From an uncultured Bilophila sp. (lineage in GTDB: Bacteria; Desulfobacterota; Desulfovibrionia; Desulfovibrionales; Desulfovibrionaceae), in NCBI GenBank assembly GCA_902373525.1, contig CABKMN010000004.1, positions 56,760 to 120,759 of the forward strand: 64,000 nt of DNA, given 5' to 3'. Below are positions 8,084-16,621 of the stretch, piece after piece (within the stretch, counting starts at the first letter, position 1; the number at the start of each line of letters is the position of its first letter). Under the pieces are notes generated by a model, which was given only the letters and a program-made list of their open reading frames with translations, was not told the origin of the DNA and ran no database searches. A program made the position numbers and the translations under genes.

Positions 8084-8824
8084 CTACCCCAGAATCCGCG
8101 AACGTGTCTGGTTCATGTTTTGCTGGATGGCGTCCTGCGTGGAAATGGACTTCTGGATCACTTCGGACAGACTGTCGTTGATGCTCTTCAACGCGTCGCG
8201 GCTGGCCCGCATCCGTTCCTGATCGGCCTCCATTTCCTTCATGGCCGCGTCGTACTGCGCGCCGACGAATTCACCGACGGAAGAAACGATACCGCTCGCG
8301 CCCTGCCCGAGGTTTCCAAGTCCCATTCCGGCGGTGTTGTTCTTCATATCCAGCTTACCGAGATTTCCGGCAATGGTACCGCCGACCATCATACCGCCGG
8401 TGGTAATGCTGATCGCCCCGGAAACGATGCCGCACGCCAGTTGCGCCGTGGCCTTCTTGCGTATTTCATCAGCCTGATTTTCCATCGAGGCGACGATAGT
8501 ATCGGTCTGCGCCTTCATGACCTCGCGGTTTTCCCGGCGCTGTTCGGCGCTCAATTCCGTGATCAGGGCGTTGATGCTCGCCATCGGCGAAGCCACGCCC
8601 ACCCAGCCGCCGAGCGCATTGGGGGCCGTCGGCTGCGGCGCGGGGAGCGGCGGCAGATCATTGCGGACCTGATCCGCGGCTTCCTGAAACGAAAGTCCGG
8701 CGTCCATCACTTCCTGCAACTTCGCGTCCACCTTCACCTTCGAAACATTGACGCTTCCCGCATCACTGATCAACTGATTGTAGACTTGCTGTTGCTCGGG
8801 CGATAATCCCTGTATTCCTGACAT
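8084..8824 (-). CDS. sctB: Minor translocator (YopD/SseD class), SctB
   Basis: 246 residues from the ATG at 8824 (AAAGGA upstream). Polar N-terminus with a Pro-rich linker (LPPLPAPQPTAP), one hydrophobic stretch (about residues 125-150, ACGIVSGAISITTGGMMVGG), and a long C-terminal coiled-coil region ending in polar helices. One membrane segment plus coiled coil is the minor-translocator architecture. It follows the two-segment major translocator gene. The 278-base gap before it is the only sizeable break in the translocon block. By sequence alone the class is clear but the exact family is not. Confidence 0.72.
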   Translation of the reverse strand: MSGIQGLSPEQQQVYNQLISDAGSVNVSKVKVDAKLQEVMDAGLSFQEAADQVRNDLPPLPAPQPTAPNALGGWVGVASPMASINALITELSAEQRRENREVMKAQTDTIVASMENQADEIRKKATAQLACGIVSGAISITTGGMMVGGTIAGNLGKLDMKNNTAGMGLGNLGQGASGIVSSVGEFVGAQYDAAMKEMEADQERMRASRDALKSINDSLSEVIQKSISTQDAIQQNMNQTRSRILG

Positions 8825-9102
8825 AACTGTATCCTTTTCTTGATTGCGACCCTCCGGCCGGTCAGGCGGCGGGCCTTTCCGCAACGGACGCCTCGCCGGA
8901 AACTCCCGGATGGGCCTACAAGCGGCAGCACAGCCCTCCGTACCTTTCGGCGGAGGGCCGCCCCGTCGGTCGCAGACCGCCGGCGTTTTTCCCTGACGGC
9001 TGAAACGCCCGCCGGGACCATGCCGAACGCCCTCTCCGAGGGTATCCGCCGTCCGCGTTCAGCGGCGTTTCTGACCGTATAAGACGACGATGCGGCCCTT
9101 CT
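8825..9102. other. Gap between the two translocator genes, with hairpin
   Basis: No convincing gene. A 7-bp perfect stem (CCCTCCG at 8934-8940, CGGAGGG at 8951-8957) without a T-tract lies in the middle, suggesting an mRNA processing or stability element. No -24/-12 sequence was found here, so sctB is probably transcribed from upstream. Confidence 0.4.
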
Positions 9103-10113
9103 CTAGGCCATGCTCGGCGCCACGTTCGTCAGAATGGCCGTTTGCGACTGATTGCAATCCTCAACAATGTTGTTGACGTCCTCGACCATCTTTTCGGCGC
9201 GTTCCATGATGCCCTTCAGAAAATCAAGCTCCATGTCCTGCGCCTGCTGGATGCGCTCGAGAATGGCCTCCAGTTCCTTGGTGTCGGCAAAACTGTTGGC
9301 AATCTTGTAATCGTACACGGCACCGGCGATCCCGGTTGCGCCGCTTCCCATCTGCGCCACACCCGAGGCGATGTTCATCCCCTTCAGAGCGGCATTGCCA
9401 ACCTTTTCCAGCGTACTGGCCGTATTGGCGGCCGAAGAGGCGGTCCCGGCGCCCAGCGTAAGCCCGATGCCGACGGCGGTGATGGCCAGCTCGGAGACCA
9501 GTCCGACAATGTTGGCGACATCCTCGGAAACCCCGGCGGCCTGCAACCCGGCGCTGATGCCCGCGCTGATGCTGACCTTGCCGTCCGTCGCCTTGCTCAC
9601 GATGCTGTTGACGGACATGGTAAGCATGACGGCCCCACCCGCAATGAGCAGGGGATTTCCGGTCATCCCCCCGGCCACAATGGTGGCGAAGCTGGCGATG
9701 GCCCCGACGATCATGCCGACCCAACTGAAGATTTCCTTGAAAATATCCAGAATGCCCTTGGACTTCATGGATTCGAGCCGATCCATGATCTCTTCGAGTT
9801 TCTTCTGGTTGGCCTCGGCGCGCTCCTCGCCCTTGGCTTCGATGGAGGCCACGCCGTCCTTGGTGGCCTGCGTGCGCGTTTCGTTGCCGATCATCCGGGC
9901 CAGCGTTTCCAGCGAAAGTCCGCCCGCCGTGGGCGCGGCCAACGTGGGCAGGTCCGAAGCGGAAGACGCGGAACCGGAGGAAGAATCCGACACGTCCGGG
10001 AGGGTTATCTCCTTCAGAGCTTTTCGGACGGCTTCCTGAAGGTTATTGACCTCCAGCCCTCCGGCAAGCTCCATAAACTTCGTTCCGCCGAGGAAATCGA
10101 CTGAATTGGGCAT
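9103..10113 (-). CDS. sctE: Major translocator (YopB/IpaB/SseC class), SctE
   Basis: 336 residues from the ATG at 10113; the frame runs further upstream but overlaps the chaperone gene, so the longer start is rejected. N-terminal polar region, a coiled coil (about residues 85-120, EERAEANQKKLEEIMDRLES), then two hydrophobic zones: about 125-165 (SWVGMIVGAIASFATIVAGG) and about 205-230 (LAITAVGIGLTLGAGTASSA). Two membrane segments after a coiled coil define the YopB/SseC translocators that form the pore in the host membrane. The LcrH-type chaperone gene lies 7 bases upstream. Confidence 0.85.
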   Translation of the reverse strand: MPNSVDFLGGTKFMELAGGLEVNNLQEAVRKALKEITLPDVSDSSSGSASSASDLPTLAAPTAGGLSLETLARMIGNETRTQATKDGVASIEAKGEERAEANQKKLEEIMDRLESMKSKGILDIFKEIFSWVGMIVGAIASFATIVAGGMTGNPLLIAGGAVMLTMSVNSIVSKATDGKVSISAGISAGLQAAGVSEDVANIVGLVSELAITAVGIGLTLGAGTASSAANTASTLEKVGNAALKGMNIASGVAQMGSGATGIAGAVYDYKIANSFADTKELEAILERIQQAQDMELDFLKGIMERAEKMVEDVNNIVEDCNQSQTAILTNVAPSMA

Positions 10114-10120
10114 GGCGACC

Positions 10121-10618
10121 TCACTTCCCGGCTTGTTCCAGAATGGCGAGCATGGCCGAAGCCTTGCCGTGCGCGGCCTGATGCTCGGCGTTGTCCGCAT
10201 CGCCCATGGACAGGGCGGTGACGAACGAACCTCTGGCCTTCTCCCGATCGCCCATCTTGAGATAGCACAGACCGGCCTGCACGATGGGGATGGGACTGGC
10301 GAGCGCTTCCATCGCGGTGCAAAGGCCGTAGGCTTCCACGGCCTCCTGATACTTGCCGTTGGCCTGCCGGCTTCCGGCAAGCCCCATCCAGAACCGGGGA
10401 TCGTTGTGATCGTACAAACACAATCCGGCGAAGACGGCCTCGGCATCCTTATAGTTGCCGGACGCGTACAGATTGTACCCAAGGCCGTAGAGGGCCTCCA
10501 GCATCTCCTGCGAAACGTTGCACACGTCCCCGATGGTCGCCCCGTTCAGCACGGCCTTGACCATGGTTTCGATTTCTTCCTGAGTAAGCTCAACTTGCGT
10601 AGTGTTCTGTTCTGCCAT
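10121..10618 (-). CDS. LcrH/SycD/SscA-type translocator chaperone
   Basis: 165 residues with three TPR units (ALYGLGYNLYASGNYKDAEA, FWMGLAGSRQANGKYQEAVE, and IVQAGLCYLKMGDREKARGS). This is the class II T3SS chaperone that holds the two translocators apart in the cytosol. GGAGGGGG precedes the ATG at 10618. It sits between the EspA/SseB-like gene and the major translocator, the SPI-2 order sseB-sscA-sseC. Identification is strong from both TPR sequence and position. Confidence 0.9.
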   Translation of the reverse strand: MAEQNTTQVELTQEEIETMVKAVLNGATIGDVCNVSQEMLEALYGLGYNLYASGNYKDAEAVFAGLCLYDHNDPRFWMGLAGSRQANGKYQEAVEAYGLCTAMEALASPIPIVQAGLCYLKMGDREKARGSFVTALSMGDADNAEHQAAHGKASAMLAILEQAGK

Positions 10619-10660
10619 GAAAGCCCCCTCCGGGGATAGCCGCAGCGGCGGAAAAGGATG

Positions 10661-11173
10661 TTACTGGCCCCGCGCCACAGCCGTAAGCGTCTGCATGCCG
10701 GACTGGATGGCGGAGTTCGCACCCTGCGTATACGAGTTGTATTGGCCCATGAAGTCCTGCACATACACCATCAGGGTCTGGATGTCCGTACCGATGGTTT
10801 CCTGGTACGATTGCAGGGACTGGATCGCCACGTCCCATTCGTCGCCATTGTGCAAGTTGTCGTTGCCCGTCTTGTCATAGGCGAGATTGTTCTTGTTCAT
10901 AAAATTCACGATATCGTCGGGCATCGTGGTGCACCCACCGGAACTCTTGGCGTCCGCCTGAAGCTGGCGGCATCGCTGGAGCATATCGGCCACTTCCTTC
11001 TGTTCCGCCTGCGCGTTCTGGACCTGCTTGATATAGCCGAGGGCCGAATCCTTGGCCGACGCGGCGAGTTCCATCTGCAACTTGGCGAACACGAAGTTGA
11101 CGCTCGTGCATGTGCCGAGGCTGTCCACACCGCTGACGCTTCCCGAACCGCCGACTCCACCAACCTGACTCAT
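10661..11173 (-). CDS. EspA/SseB-like extracellular filament or tip protein
   Basis: 170 residues. Gly/Ser/Val-rich N-terminus, a first helix (FVFAKLQMELAASAKDSALG), a middle segment with three Cys (21, 68 and 81 by eye), and a C-terminal coiled-coil helix (VQDFMGQYNSYTQGANSAIQ). The two-helix layout and the position before an SscA-like chaperone and an SseC-like translocator match EspA/SseB proteins, which extend the needle and dock the translocon. It could instead be a short LcrV/SctA analogue. AGGAGG precedes the start. Confidence 0.65.
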   Translation of the reverse strand: MSQVGGVGGSGSVSGVDSLGTCTSVNFVFAKLQMELAASAKDSALGYIKQVQNAQAEQKEVADMLQRCRQLQADAKSSGGCTTMPDDIVNFMNKNNLAYDKTGNDNLHNGDEWDVAIQSLQSYQETIGTDIQTLMVYVQDFMGQYNSYTQGANSAIQSGMQTLTAVARGQ

Positions 11174-11196
11174 AGGAACCTCCTGTATTTTAAAAA

Positions 11197-11487
11197 TTAA
11201 AGACGAACAACGCCACGGCGTCCGGTGCCGGGAGCCTTGCCCGAAGAGGGCTTGTTCAGGGCGGCCTGCGCTTTGCGGGCTTCCCCGGCGCGCCGGGCCT
11301 CTTCCTTGGCCTTGGCGACGAGCGCCTCCACTTCGGGCGTCATCGCTTCCTGCCGCTTGAGGTCATCTTCCGTCAGCCCCATGTTCTTCAACTGGGCGTC
11401 GAACTTCTGATTGAGCCGGGAAAGCTCGTCCTTGAGCGCTTCGAGCTGCGCTTCCTGAGCCTGAAGGTCTTTTTCCGTAAATGCCAT
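11197..11487 (-). CDS. SseA-like small coiled-coil chaperone, first gene of the translocon operon
   Basis: 96 residues from the ATG at 11487 (GAGGAG upstream). A long charged coiled coil (LQAQEAQLEALKDELSRLNQ) is followed by a basic, Ala/Lys-rich tail ending GRRGVVRL. SseA of SPI-2 is a similarly small coiled-coil chaperone for SseB and SseD, encoded just upstream of sseB; this gene has the same place and build. It is the first gene after the divergent promoter region and lies about 24 bases downstream of the predicted sigma-54 transcription start. Confidence 0.6.
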   Translation of the reverse strand: MAFTEKDLQAQEAQLEALKDELSRLNQKFDAQLKNMGLTEDDLKRQEAMTPEVEALVAKAKEEARRAGEARKAQAALNKPSSGKAPGTGRRGVVRL

Positions 11488-11521
11488 TGCTGTTACTCCT
11501 CTTCGTTTCTGACCCGTTTCT

Positions 11522-11537
11522 AGCAGGTTCCATGCCA
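11522..11537 (-). promoter_or_regulatory. Sigma-54 (-24/-12) promoter of the translocon/secretin operon
   Basis: Minus strand reads TGGCATGGAACCTGCT against the consensus TGGCACG-N4-TTGCW: the invariant GG and GC are present at exact spacing, with only two mismatches. Expected transcription start is near 11511, leaving a short leader before the ATG at 11487. Confidence 0.75.
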
Positions 11538-11601
11538 AGACGGCAAAACAAGCGGTTGCGGGCTTCAGACGCCTTCCGGCTCCGTTGCCGCGCCTTCATC
11601 G

Positions 11602-11616
11602 GCCAACATTGTTGGC
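11602..11616. promoter_or_regulatory. 15-bp palindrome, likely activator binding site
   Basis: GCCAACATTGTTGGC, a near-perfect dyad about 65 bp upstream of the minus-strand -24 element and 145 bp upstream of the plus-strand one. The same 15-mer recurs only, as far as I can see, at 25177-25191 before the effector operon. Size and symmetry suit the Fis-type helix-turn-helix dimer of an enhancer-binding protein. Confidence 0.7.
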
Positions 11617-11635
11617 GGGAACGCACGTCCCTCCC

Positions 11636-11650
11636 CCCAACGCTGTCGGC
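11636..11650. promoter_or_regulatory. Second, degenerate copy of the activator palindrome
   Basis: CCCAACGCTGTCGGC matches the 15-bp palindrome at 11 of 15 positions and is offset from it by 34 bp, about three helical turns. Paired, helically phased sites are typical for sigma-54 activators. Confidence 0.4.
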
Positions 11651-11760
11651 ACCTTTTTTCTGGAGCTATTACTGAAAAATACTACAGTGGGTTGCCTAAA
11701 TCAATCGAAAACTGAATGCTTGTAAGACACTTCGGCCTGTGATATTTAAAGTCAGATCAT

Positions 11761-11776
11761 TGGCATAGTTCTCGCA
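11761..11776 (+). promoter_or_regulatory. Sigma-54 (-24/-12) promoter of the sctW-sctV operon
   Basis: TGGCATAGTTCTCGCA matches TGGCACG-N4-TTGCW with GG and GC at exact spacing and mismatches at three less critical positions. Start expected near 11787, about 95 bases before the sctW ATG. An IHF-like sequence (AAATCAATCGAAA, 11698-11710) lies between the palindromes and this promoter. The rest of the 394-base divergent gap holds no gene. Confidence 0.7.
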
Positions 11777-11881
11777 TGATCTCTTGCGGATCGGCATGAG
11801 CCGATTCATGGAATCGCGTGTCCCGCATTTCGGCATCGAGGGCGGGCATGGTTCCCGGCCCGGTGCCGGGCAGGAGGTGGC

Positions 11882-13009
11882 ATGTCCATAGATTTTTCCG
11901 TCAACAATCAGATGGGGCAAATGGCGACGGGTGCCGCCTCCTCGGCGGGCGCCCTCGCCGCGGGCTCGCTCATGGGCAACGCCGCCGTGCAGGTGGAGGA
12001 CCCCATGTCGCTGCTCGCCGACGCCGCCGAGGAACTGACCTTTGCCGCGGACACGACCGACGAATTCGAACTTGAGGACCGCAAGGAGCGGGAACGCGCC
12101 GAGGAATCCCTCGCCGAACGCGTGAAGCTCTATCAGGACCTCATGCACGAGGCCGGAAAGGCTCAGGACATCGACCGGCTGAAGGACAGCCTCCGCGCCC
12201 GTGAAGGCCGGGAAAAAGCCGCCCGCGAGGCGCTCTACCGCTTTCCCGATCCCAGCGACGCCTACGCCGCCCTTTCCGACGCGCTGGAAAGCCTGTCGAA
12301 CGATCCGTCCGTCGATCCCGCCGTTCTCGAAGACGTCCGGCAGGGCCTCGCCGAACTCGAAGCCGAGCACGGCCCACGGATACGCTCCGGCATTCAGGGC
12401 GCGCTCGCCGCAGCCGGGTATGCCGATCTGGACGGAACCGACAACCTGCGCGACCTGTACCGTCAGACCGTCTGCGACTTCACGGACGTCAACGCCGCCT
12501 TTGCCCACATCCATGAAAAATACGGCGACGTGGGATTCGACAAGGCTATGGACTTTCTGTTCAACGCCCTGAGCAACGACCTCGCCACGGACGTGCCGAG
12601 CATGGAAACCACCCATCTCGAAAACGTCCACGCCAACCTCGAACAGGTCCGGCTCCTGCAAAGCACGCACGTCCAGTGCGAACGCCTGCTCCAGCGTTGG
12701 GAAAGCGTCCACGGCGTCGCGGACGCCGCACTGACGCCCATGGAACTGCTGGGGGATATGGTGAACCTGCGGAACGAAAACTTCCTCGGCGCCATGCACA
12801 TCGACCGCATCGCCGCCAAGGCCAAGGCCCCGGACATCGAGCGGCAGGTGCTTTTCCTTCAGGAACTGCTGAACATGACCCGCAACCTGCCCGTCCGGCT
12901 TTTCGACGGCGAGCAGGGACGGATGAAAGTCCTCGACGCCGTGCAGGAAGCCGTGGACAACGCCATCCAGCGCGAAGACGAATACCTCGCCAACCTTGGA
13001 GACGCGTGA
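11882..13009 (+). CDS. sctW: T3SS gatekeeper SctW (YopN-TyeA fusion type)
   Basis: 375 residues, about the sum of Yersinia YopN plus TyeA, so it is probably the fused gatekeeper (HrpJ-like domain then TyeA-like domain; the TyeA part is about residues 285-375, PMELLGDMVNLRNENFLGAM). It sets the order of translocators before effectors and blocks early secretion. The N-terminal about 45 residues are Gly/Ala/Ser-rich, a typical secretion signal. AGGAGG precedes the ATG at 11882. Its stop overlaps the next start (TGATG). First gene of the rightward T3SS operon. Confidence 0.85.
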   Translation: MSIDFSVNNQMGQMATGAASSAGALAAGSLMGNAAVQVEDPMSLLADAAEELTFAADTTDEFELEDRKERERAEESLAERVKLYQDLMHEAGKAQDIDRLKDSLRAREGREKAAREALYRFPDPSDAYAALSDALESLSNDPSVDPAVLEDVRQGLAELEAEHGPRIRSGIQGALAAAGYADLDGTDNLRDLYRQTVCDFTDVNAAFAHIHEKYGDVGFDKAMDFLFNALSNDLATDVPSMETTHLENVHANLEQVRLLQSTHVQCERLLQRWESVHGVADAALTPMELLGDMVNLRNENFLGAMHIDRIAAKAKAPDIERQVLFLQELLNMTRNLPVRLFDGEQGRMKVLDAVQEAVDNAIQREDEYLANLGDA

Positions 13010-13392
13010 TGATCGAACGTGAAATCACCGAATTCGGCCGCCGCATGGGGATGCCCGACTTTTCCCTTTCGGAAAGGGGACTCGCAGCGCTCGACGTCGA
13101 ACGCCTCGGACGGCTCCATCTGGAGCGCGGCCCGGAACGGCCGGGACGGCATGACCGGGAACTGCTCGTCTACCTGACCCGCCCCGTGCCCGACTACGAC
13201 GCCAAGGCCCCCCGTCGGGTGCTCGAACGCTGCCATTACCGCCACGCCGATCCCCTGCCCCTGTCCGGTGGGGTCCACGACGGCCGGATCGTCCTGCTCA
13301 CGCGGTTCCCGGAACGGGAGGCGACGGCGGCGGGCATTGAGCAGGCCGTCCGGTTCCTCGCCGCAATCATGGACACGGTCGCCGGAAACTGA
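13009..13392 (+). CDS. SycN-like gatekeeper chaperone
   Basis: 127 residues, translationally coupled to sctW. It shows the class I chaperone pattern of a helix, strands (ELLVYLTRPV, RIVLLTRFPE) and a C-terminal helix (GIEQAVRFLAAIMDTVAG). In Yersinia yopN-tyeA-sycN-yscX-yscY-yscV, SycN occupies this place and works with YscB on YopN; the YscB-like gene is at 6972. Family membership is inferred from position, size and pattern. Confidence 0.65.
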   Translation: MIEREITEFGRRMGMPDFSLSERGLAALDVERLGRLHLERGPERPGRHDRELLVYLTRPVPDYDAKAPRRVLERCHYRHADPLPLSGGVHDGRIVLLTRFPEREATAAGIEQAVRFLAAIMDTVAGN

Positions 13393-13441
13393 CGCGGCGG
13401 CACCTCACGTCAAGACGATTTTGTGAAGCAAAGGAGACGGA

Positions 13442-13810
13442 ATGCCCACCATCAACCTGCTCGATCCCTCGCTCGGCATCCAGAGCGTCATGGACAGCCC
13501 GACGGCGCATCCTTCCGGCATGCCCACGGCCCGCCCGCTGGCCGCCAACGTCCTGCGCGAAGCCGGGCTTGAGGAACTGTATTCCCCGAGCAACGCCCAC
13601 CATCTTGTGGAACAGGCGCTGTGCCCGGACGCGGGCGACGGGGAACTGCTCCGGCCCGACGTGTTTTCCGCCAACCTCGCCGGGTGTATGGACGCCCTGC
13701 GCGATGCCGAGGACCCGGCGGTGCGGGCGTTCGTCCGTGACGAACTGGGCCCCCTGCTCCAGAACAAGGAACTGCTCAACGCCTACATGGGCCTGATGAT
13801 AGGGGGCTGA
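13442..13810 (+). CDS. YscX-like early T3SS substrate
   Basis: 122 residues, about the length of Yersinia YscX. Pro/Ala-rich N-terminal half (NLLDPSLGIQSVMDS), then conserved-looking helices ending VRDELGPLLQNKELLNAYMG. YscX is exported and, with YscY, binds the export gate SctV; it is essential in Ysc-type systems. The gene order SycN-YscX-YscY-SctV is fully kept here. AAAGGAG precedes the ATG. Confidence 0.75.
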   Translation: MPTINLLDPSLGIQSVMDSPTAHPSGMPTARPLAANVLREAGLEELYSPSNAHHLVEQALCPDAGDGELLRPDVFSANLAGCMDALRDAEDPAVRAFVRDELGPLLQNKELLNAYMGLMIGG

Positions 13811-13811
13811 T

Positions 13812-14207
13812 GTGGCGCTCAGTTCGGAACAACGCACCACCCTGTCCATTCTGGGATATTTGTACTACCGCATGGGGCGGATCGACAGCGCCGTCACCGT
13901 GTTCGCCGCGCTGGCGGCGCAAGCCCCCGAACCGGCCGACGCCGTGACCCTGCGTGCCCTCGCCACGCTCGCGGCCATTGAAACGGAACGCGGCAACGGC
14001 GAAAAGGCCCTCCTGCTCCTGCACAGGGTCATGGACGGGCGGACGCTCTCCACCCGGCACGCCGCCCTGTACCTGCTCCGGGCGCGAGCCCTCTGGCAGC
14101 AGGGCCGCAAGGACGAGGCGCGAGCCGCCGTCAACGAATATCTGTACCTTGCGGGCGGATCATCGCTCGCCAAGCCGCCCGTCAACGGCATGGGCAAACG
14201 CATATGA
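13812..14207 (+). CDS. YscY-like TPR chaperone
   Basis: 131 residues starting at GTG 13812, with AGGGGG upstream; the ATG at 13810 is out of frame. TPR-like helices (LSILGYLYYRMGRIDSAVTV and LYLLRARALWQQGRKDEARA) match YscY, the chaperone that binds YscX and contacts SctV. It overlaps the next gene by four bases (ATGA), so translation with sctV is coupled. Longer than Yersinia YscY (about 114) by a loose C-terminal tail. Confidence 0.75.
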   Translation: MALSSEQRTTLSILGYLYYRMGRIDSAVTVFAALAAQAPEPADAVTLRALATLAAIETERGNGEKALLLLHRVMDGRTLSTRHAALYLLRARALWQQGRKDEARAAVNEYLYLAGGSSLAKPPVNGMGKRI

Positions 14208-16297
14208 GCCTGTTCTCCACGGCCAGCTCCGCCGTCGGCGTCGTCACGCGCCACAACGACATCAGCGTCGTCTTTCTGCTCGTCACCGTCATCGGGCTGA
14301 TGATCGTCCCCCTGCCCACGCCGCTGGTGGACACGCTCATCGGCGCGAACATGGCCCTGTCGTTCATCATGCTCATGATGTCGATGTACGTGCGCACGGC
14401 GCTGGACTTTTCGGTCTTTCCGACCATGCTCCTGTTCACGACCCTGTTCCGGGTCGGGCTCAACATCGCCACCACCCGCCTCATCCTCCTTCAGGCCGAT
14501 GCGGGCGAAATCATCTTCACCTTCGGCGAGTTCGCGCTCGGCGGCAATTTTGTGGTCGGCGCGGTGGTCTTCCTCATCCTGACCATCGTGCAGTTCCTCG
14601 TCATCGCCAAGGGCGCGGAACGCGTGGCCGAAGTGGGCGCGCGCTTCACCCTCGACGCCATGCCCGGCAAGCAGATGTCCATCGACGCCGACATGCGCGC
14701 CGGGGTCATCGACATGGAGGAGGCGCAGCGCCGCCGCGCCCGCGTCAATCAGGAAAGCCAGATGTACGGCGCCATGGACGGCGCCATGAAGTTCGTCAAG
14801 GGCGACTCCATCGCTGGGATGATCATCGCCGTGGTCAACATCGTGGGCGGTACGATCATCGGCATCACCCAGAACGGCATGACCGCCGGGGAAGCCCTGC
14901 ACGTCTACGGCATCCTGACCATCGGCGACGGGCTGGTTTCGCAGATTCCCTCCCTGCTCATTTCGATTTCGGCGGGCATCCTGATCACCCGTACCGGCGA
15001 CTCCGACGACAACGTGGGATCGCAGATCGGCCTTCAGATTTTCGCACAGCCCAAGGCCCTGCTCATGGCGGGCGGGCTGGTGTTCCTCTTCGGGCTGATC
15101 CCCGGCTTCCCCAAGCCGCAGTTGTTCACGCTGGCGGCCGTCCTCGCCGGGATCGGCTATGTGCTCAAGCGTCTCGGGGACGCCCCGCAGGAACGGGACC
15201 CCAAGGCCGAACTCTCCAAGTCGCTGACGCCCTCGGCCCGGCCCAAGCCGAAGCCCGGAGCCGCCGGACAGCGCGACGAGTTCGCGCCCACCGTCCCCAT
15301 CATCCTCGACATTTCCGGGGACATGGGCGCATCCCTCGATTACGCCTCGCTCAACGAGGAACTGGCGAACCTGCGCCGCGCCCTCTACTTCGATCTCGGC
15401 GTGCCCTTCCCCGGCATCAACATCCGGCCCAATCCCGGCCTGCCCGAGCTTACCTACGTCCTGAACGTCAACGAAATCCCCATGTCGCGCGGGAAACTGG
15501 AAAAAGGCATGGTCCTTGCCCGCGACACGCAGGACAACCTGTCCATGCTCGGCGTGGAGTACAAGGTCGGGGAGAAATTCCTGCCCGACGTCGAACCGCT
15601 CTGGGTCCCCGAATCCAAGGCCGCCCTGCTGGAGCGCGTGGGCATCAGCGTCATGAGCCACGCCCGCATCCTCGCCTATCACCTTTCCCTGATCCTCGCG
15701 CGGCACGCCTCCTCCTTCCTCGGCATGCAGGAGGCCAAATACCTGCTCGACAAGATGGAGGAACGCGCGCCCGACCTCGTCCGCGAGGCCACGCGCCTGC
15801 TGCCCACGCAGCGCATCGCGGAAATTTTCCAGCGGCTGGTGCAGGAACAGATTTCCATCCGCGATCTGCGCAACATCCTTGAAGCGCTCATCGAATGGAG
15901 CCCCAAGGAAAAGGATACGGTCATGCTCACCGAATATGTCCGCAGCGCGCTCAAGCGGCAGATCAGCTACATGTATTCCAAGGGCCAGAACATGTTGCCC
16001 GCCATCCTGATGGACCCCTCGGTGGAGGAAACCATCCGCAAGGCCATCCGGCAGACCTCGGCGGGGGCGTTCCTCGCCCTCGATCCCGATACGACGCAGC
16101 GTTTCCTGTGCGCCGTGTCCGACGCCGCCGGGAAATACCAGTCCAGCACCCAGAAACCCGTGCTCATGGCCTCGATGGATATCCGGCGCTACGTCCGCAG
16201 GCTTATCGAAGGCGAACACTACGGCCTGCCCGTCGTCTCCTATCAGGAGATCACGCCGGAAATCTCGATCCAGCCCGTCAGCCGAATCAGGCTGTAG
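14204..16297 (+). CDS. sctV: T3SS export gate protein SctV (LcrD/FlhA family)
   Basis: 697 residues. The N-terminal half has eight predicted membrane helices (start VVFLLVTVIGLMIVPLPTPL) and the FHIPEP-family loop (VAEVGARFTLDAMPGKQMSI, about residues 145-165). The C-terminal cytoplasmic half (from about residue 360) forms the nonameric ring that receives substrates and chaperones. Length is normal. A Pro/Lys-rich linker (SARPKPKPGAAGQ) separates the halves. It closes the sctW-sctV gene cluster; the next T3SS gene starts 324 bases on. Confidence 0.96.
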   Translation: MSLFSTASSAVGVVTRHNDISVVFLLVTVIGLMIVPLPTPLVDTLIGANMALSFIMLMMSMYVRTALDFSVFPTMLLFTTLFRVGLNIATTRLILLQADAGEIIFTFGEFALGGNFVVGAVVFLILTIVQFLVIAKGAERVAEVGARFTLDAMPGKQMSIDADMRAGVIDMEEAQRRRARVNQESQMYGAMDGAMKFVKGDSIAGMIIAVVNIVGGTIIGITQNGMTAGEALHVYGILTIGDGLVSQIPSLLISISAGILITRTGDSDDNVGSQIGLQIFAQPKALLMAGGLVFLFGLIPGFPKPQLFTLAAVLAGIGYVLKRLGDAPQERDPKAELSKSLTPSARPKPKPGAAGQRDEFAPTVPIILDISGDMGASLDYASLNEELANLRRALYFDLGVPFPGINIRPNPGLPELTYVLNVNEIPMSRGKLEKGMVLARDTQDNLSMLGVEYKVGEKFLPDVEPLWVPESKAALLERVGISVMSHARILAYHLSLILARHASSFLGMQEAKYLLDKMEERAPDLVREATRLLPTQRIAEIFQRLVQEQISIRDLRNILEALIEWSPKEKDTVMLTEYVRSALKRQISYMYSKGQNMLPAILMDPSVEETIRKAIRQTSAGAFLALDPDTTQRFLCAVSDAAGKYQSSTQKPVLMASMDIRRYVRRLIEGEHYGLPVVSYQEITPEISIQPVSRIRL

Positions 16298-16621
16298 CGT
16301 CGGAACATCGGGGAGGGCGGCCCGCCTGAAGAAAGACCGCCCTCCCCGCCTCCCAAACCTTCAGCGGCCGGAGCGGGAAGGAGAAGGCTGAAACGCGCGC
16401 CCTGCGGCGGCATCGGAAAAGGCCCCGTCGTGTCCGCCGCATGGCGCGGACGTTCTTGATCTTGAATCATAGGGAGACGGAAAGCGTCAGCCCGGATGCG
16501 TTACGACGCGACAGGCTGTTTTGCCGTTAACAGGACGCGCCACGTTTTCCCGGCAGAGCCATGCACAAAACGGCGTTCGTCCCTCCTCCCCGGTGCGGGA
16601 CCGGACGCCTTGAGGACCCTT
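16298..16621. other. Gap between sctV and sctS, with GC-rich hairpin
   Basis: No gene seen, and no sctR, which usually precedes sctS. A perfect 9-bp stem (GGAGGGCGG at 16312-16320, CCGCCCTCC at 16337-16345) stands 15 bases after the sctV stop with no T-tract. I found no -24/-12 sequence here, so sctSTU may depend on read-through from the sctW promoter or on an unseen promoter. Confidence 0.5.

Noticed and set aside
9168..9525. Further CAATGTTG-type matches to the T3SS palindrome inside the translocator gene
   Set aside because: Only half of the dyad matches and they are within coding sequence.
13865..16219. Long open frame on the minus strand opposite sctV
   Set aside because: His/Asp/Gly-rich translation typical of the antisense of a GC-rich gene; no ribosome site; sctV is certain on the other strand.
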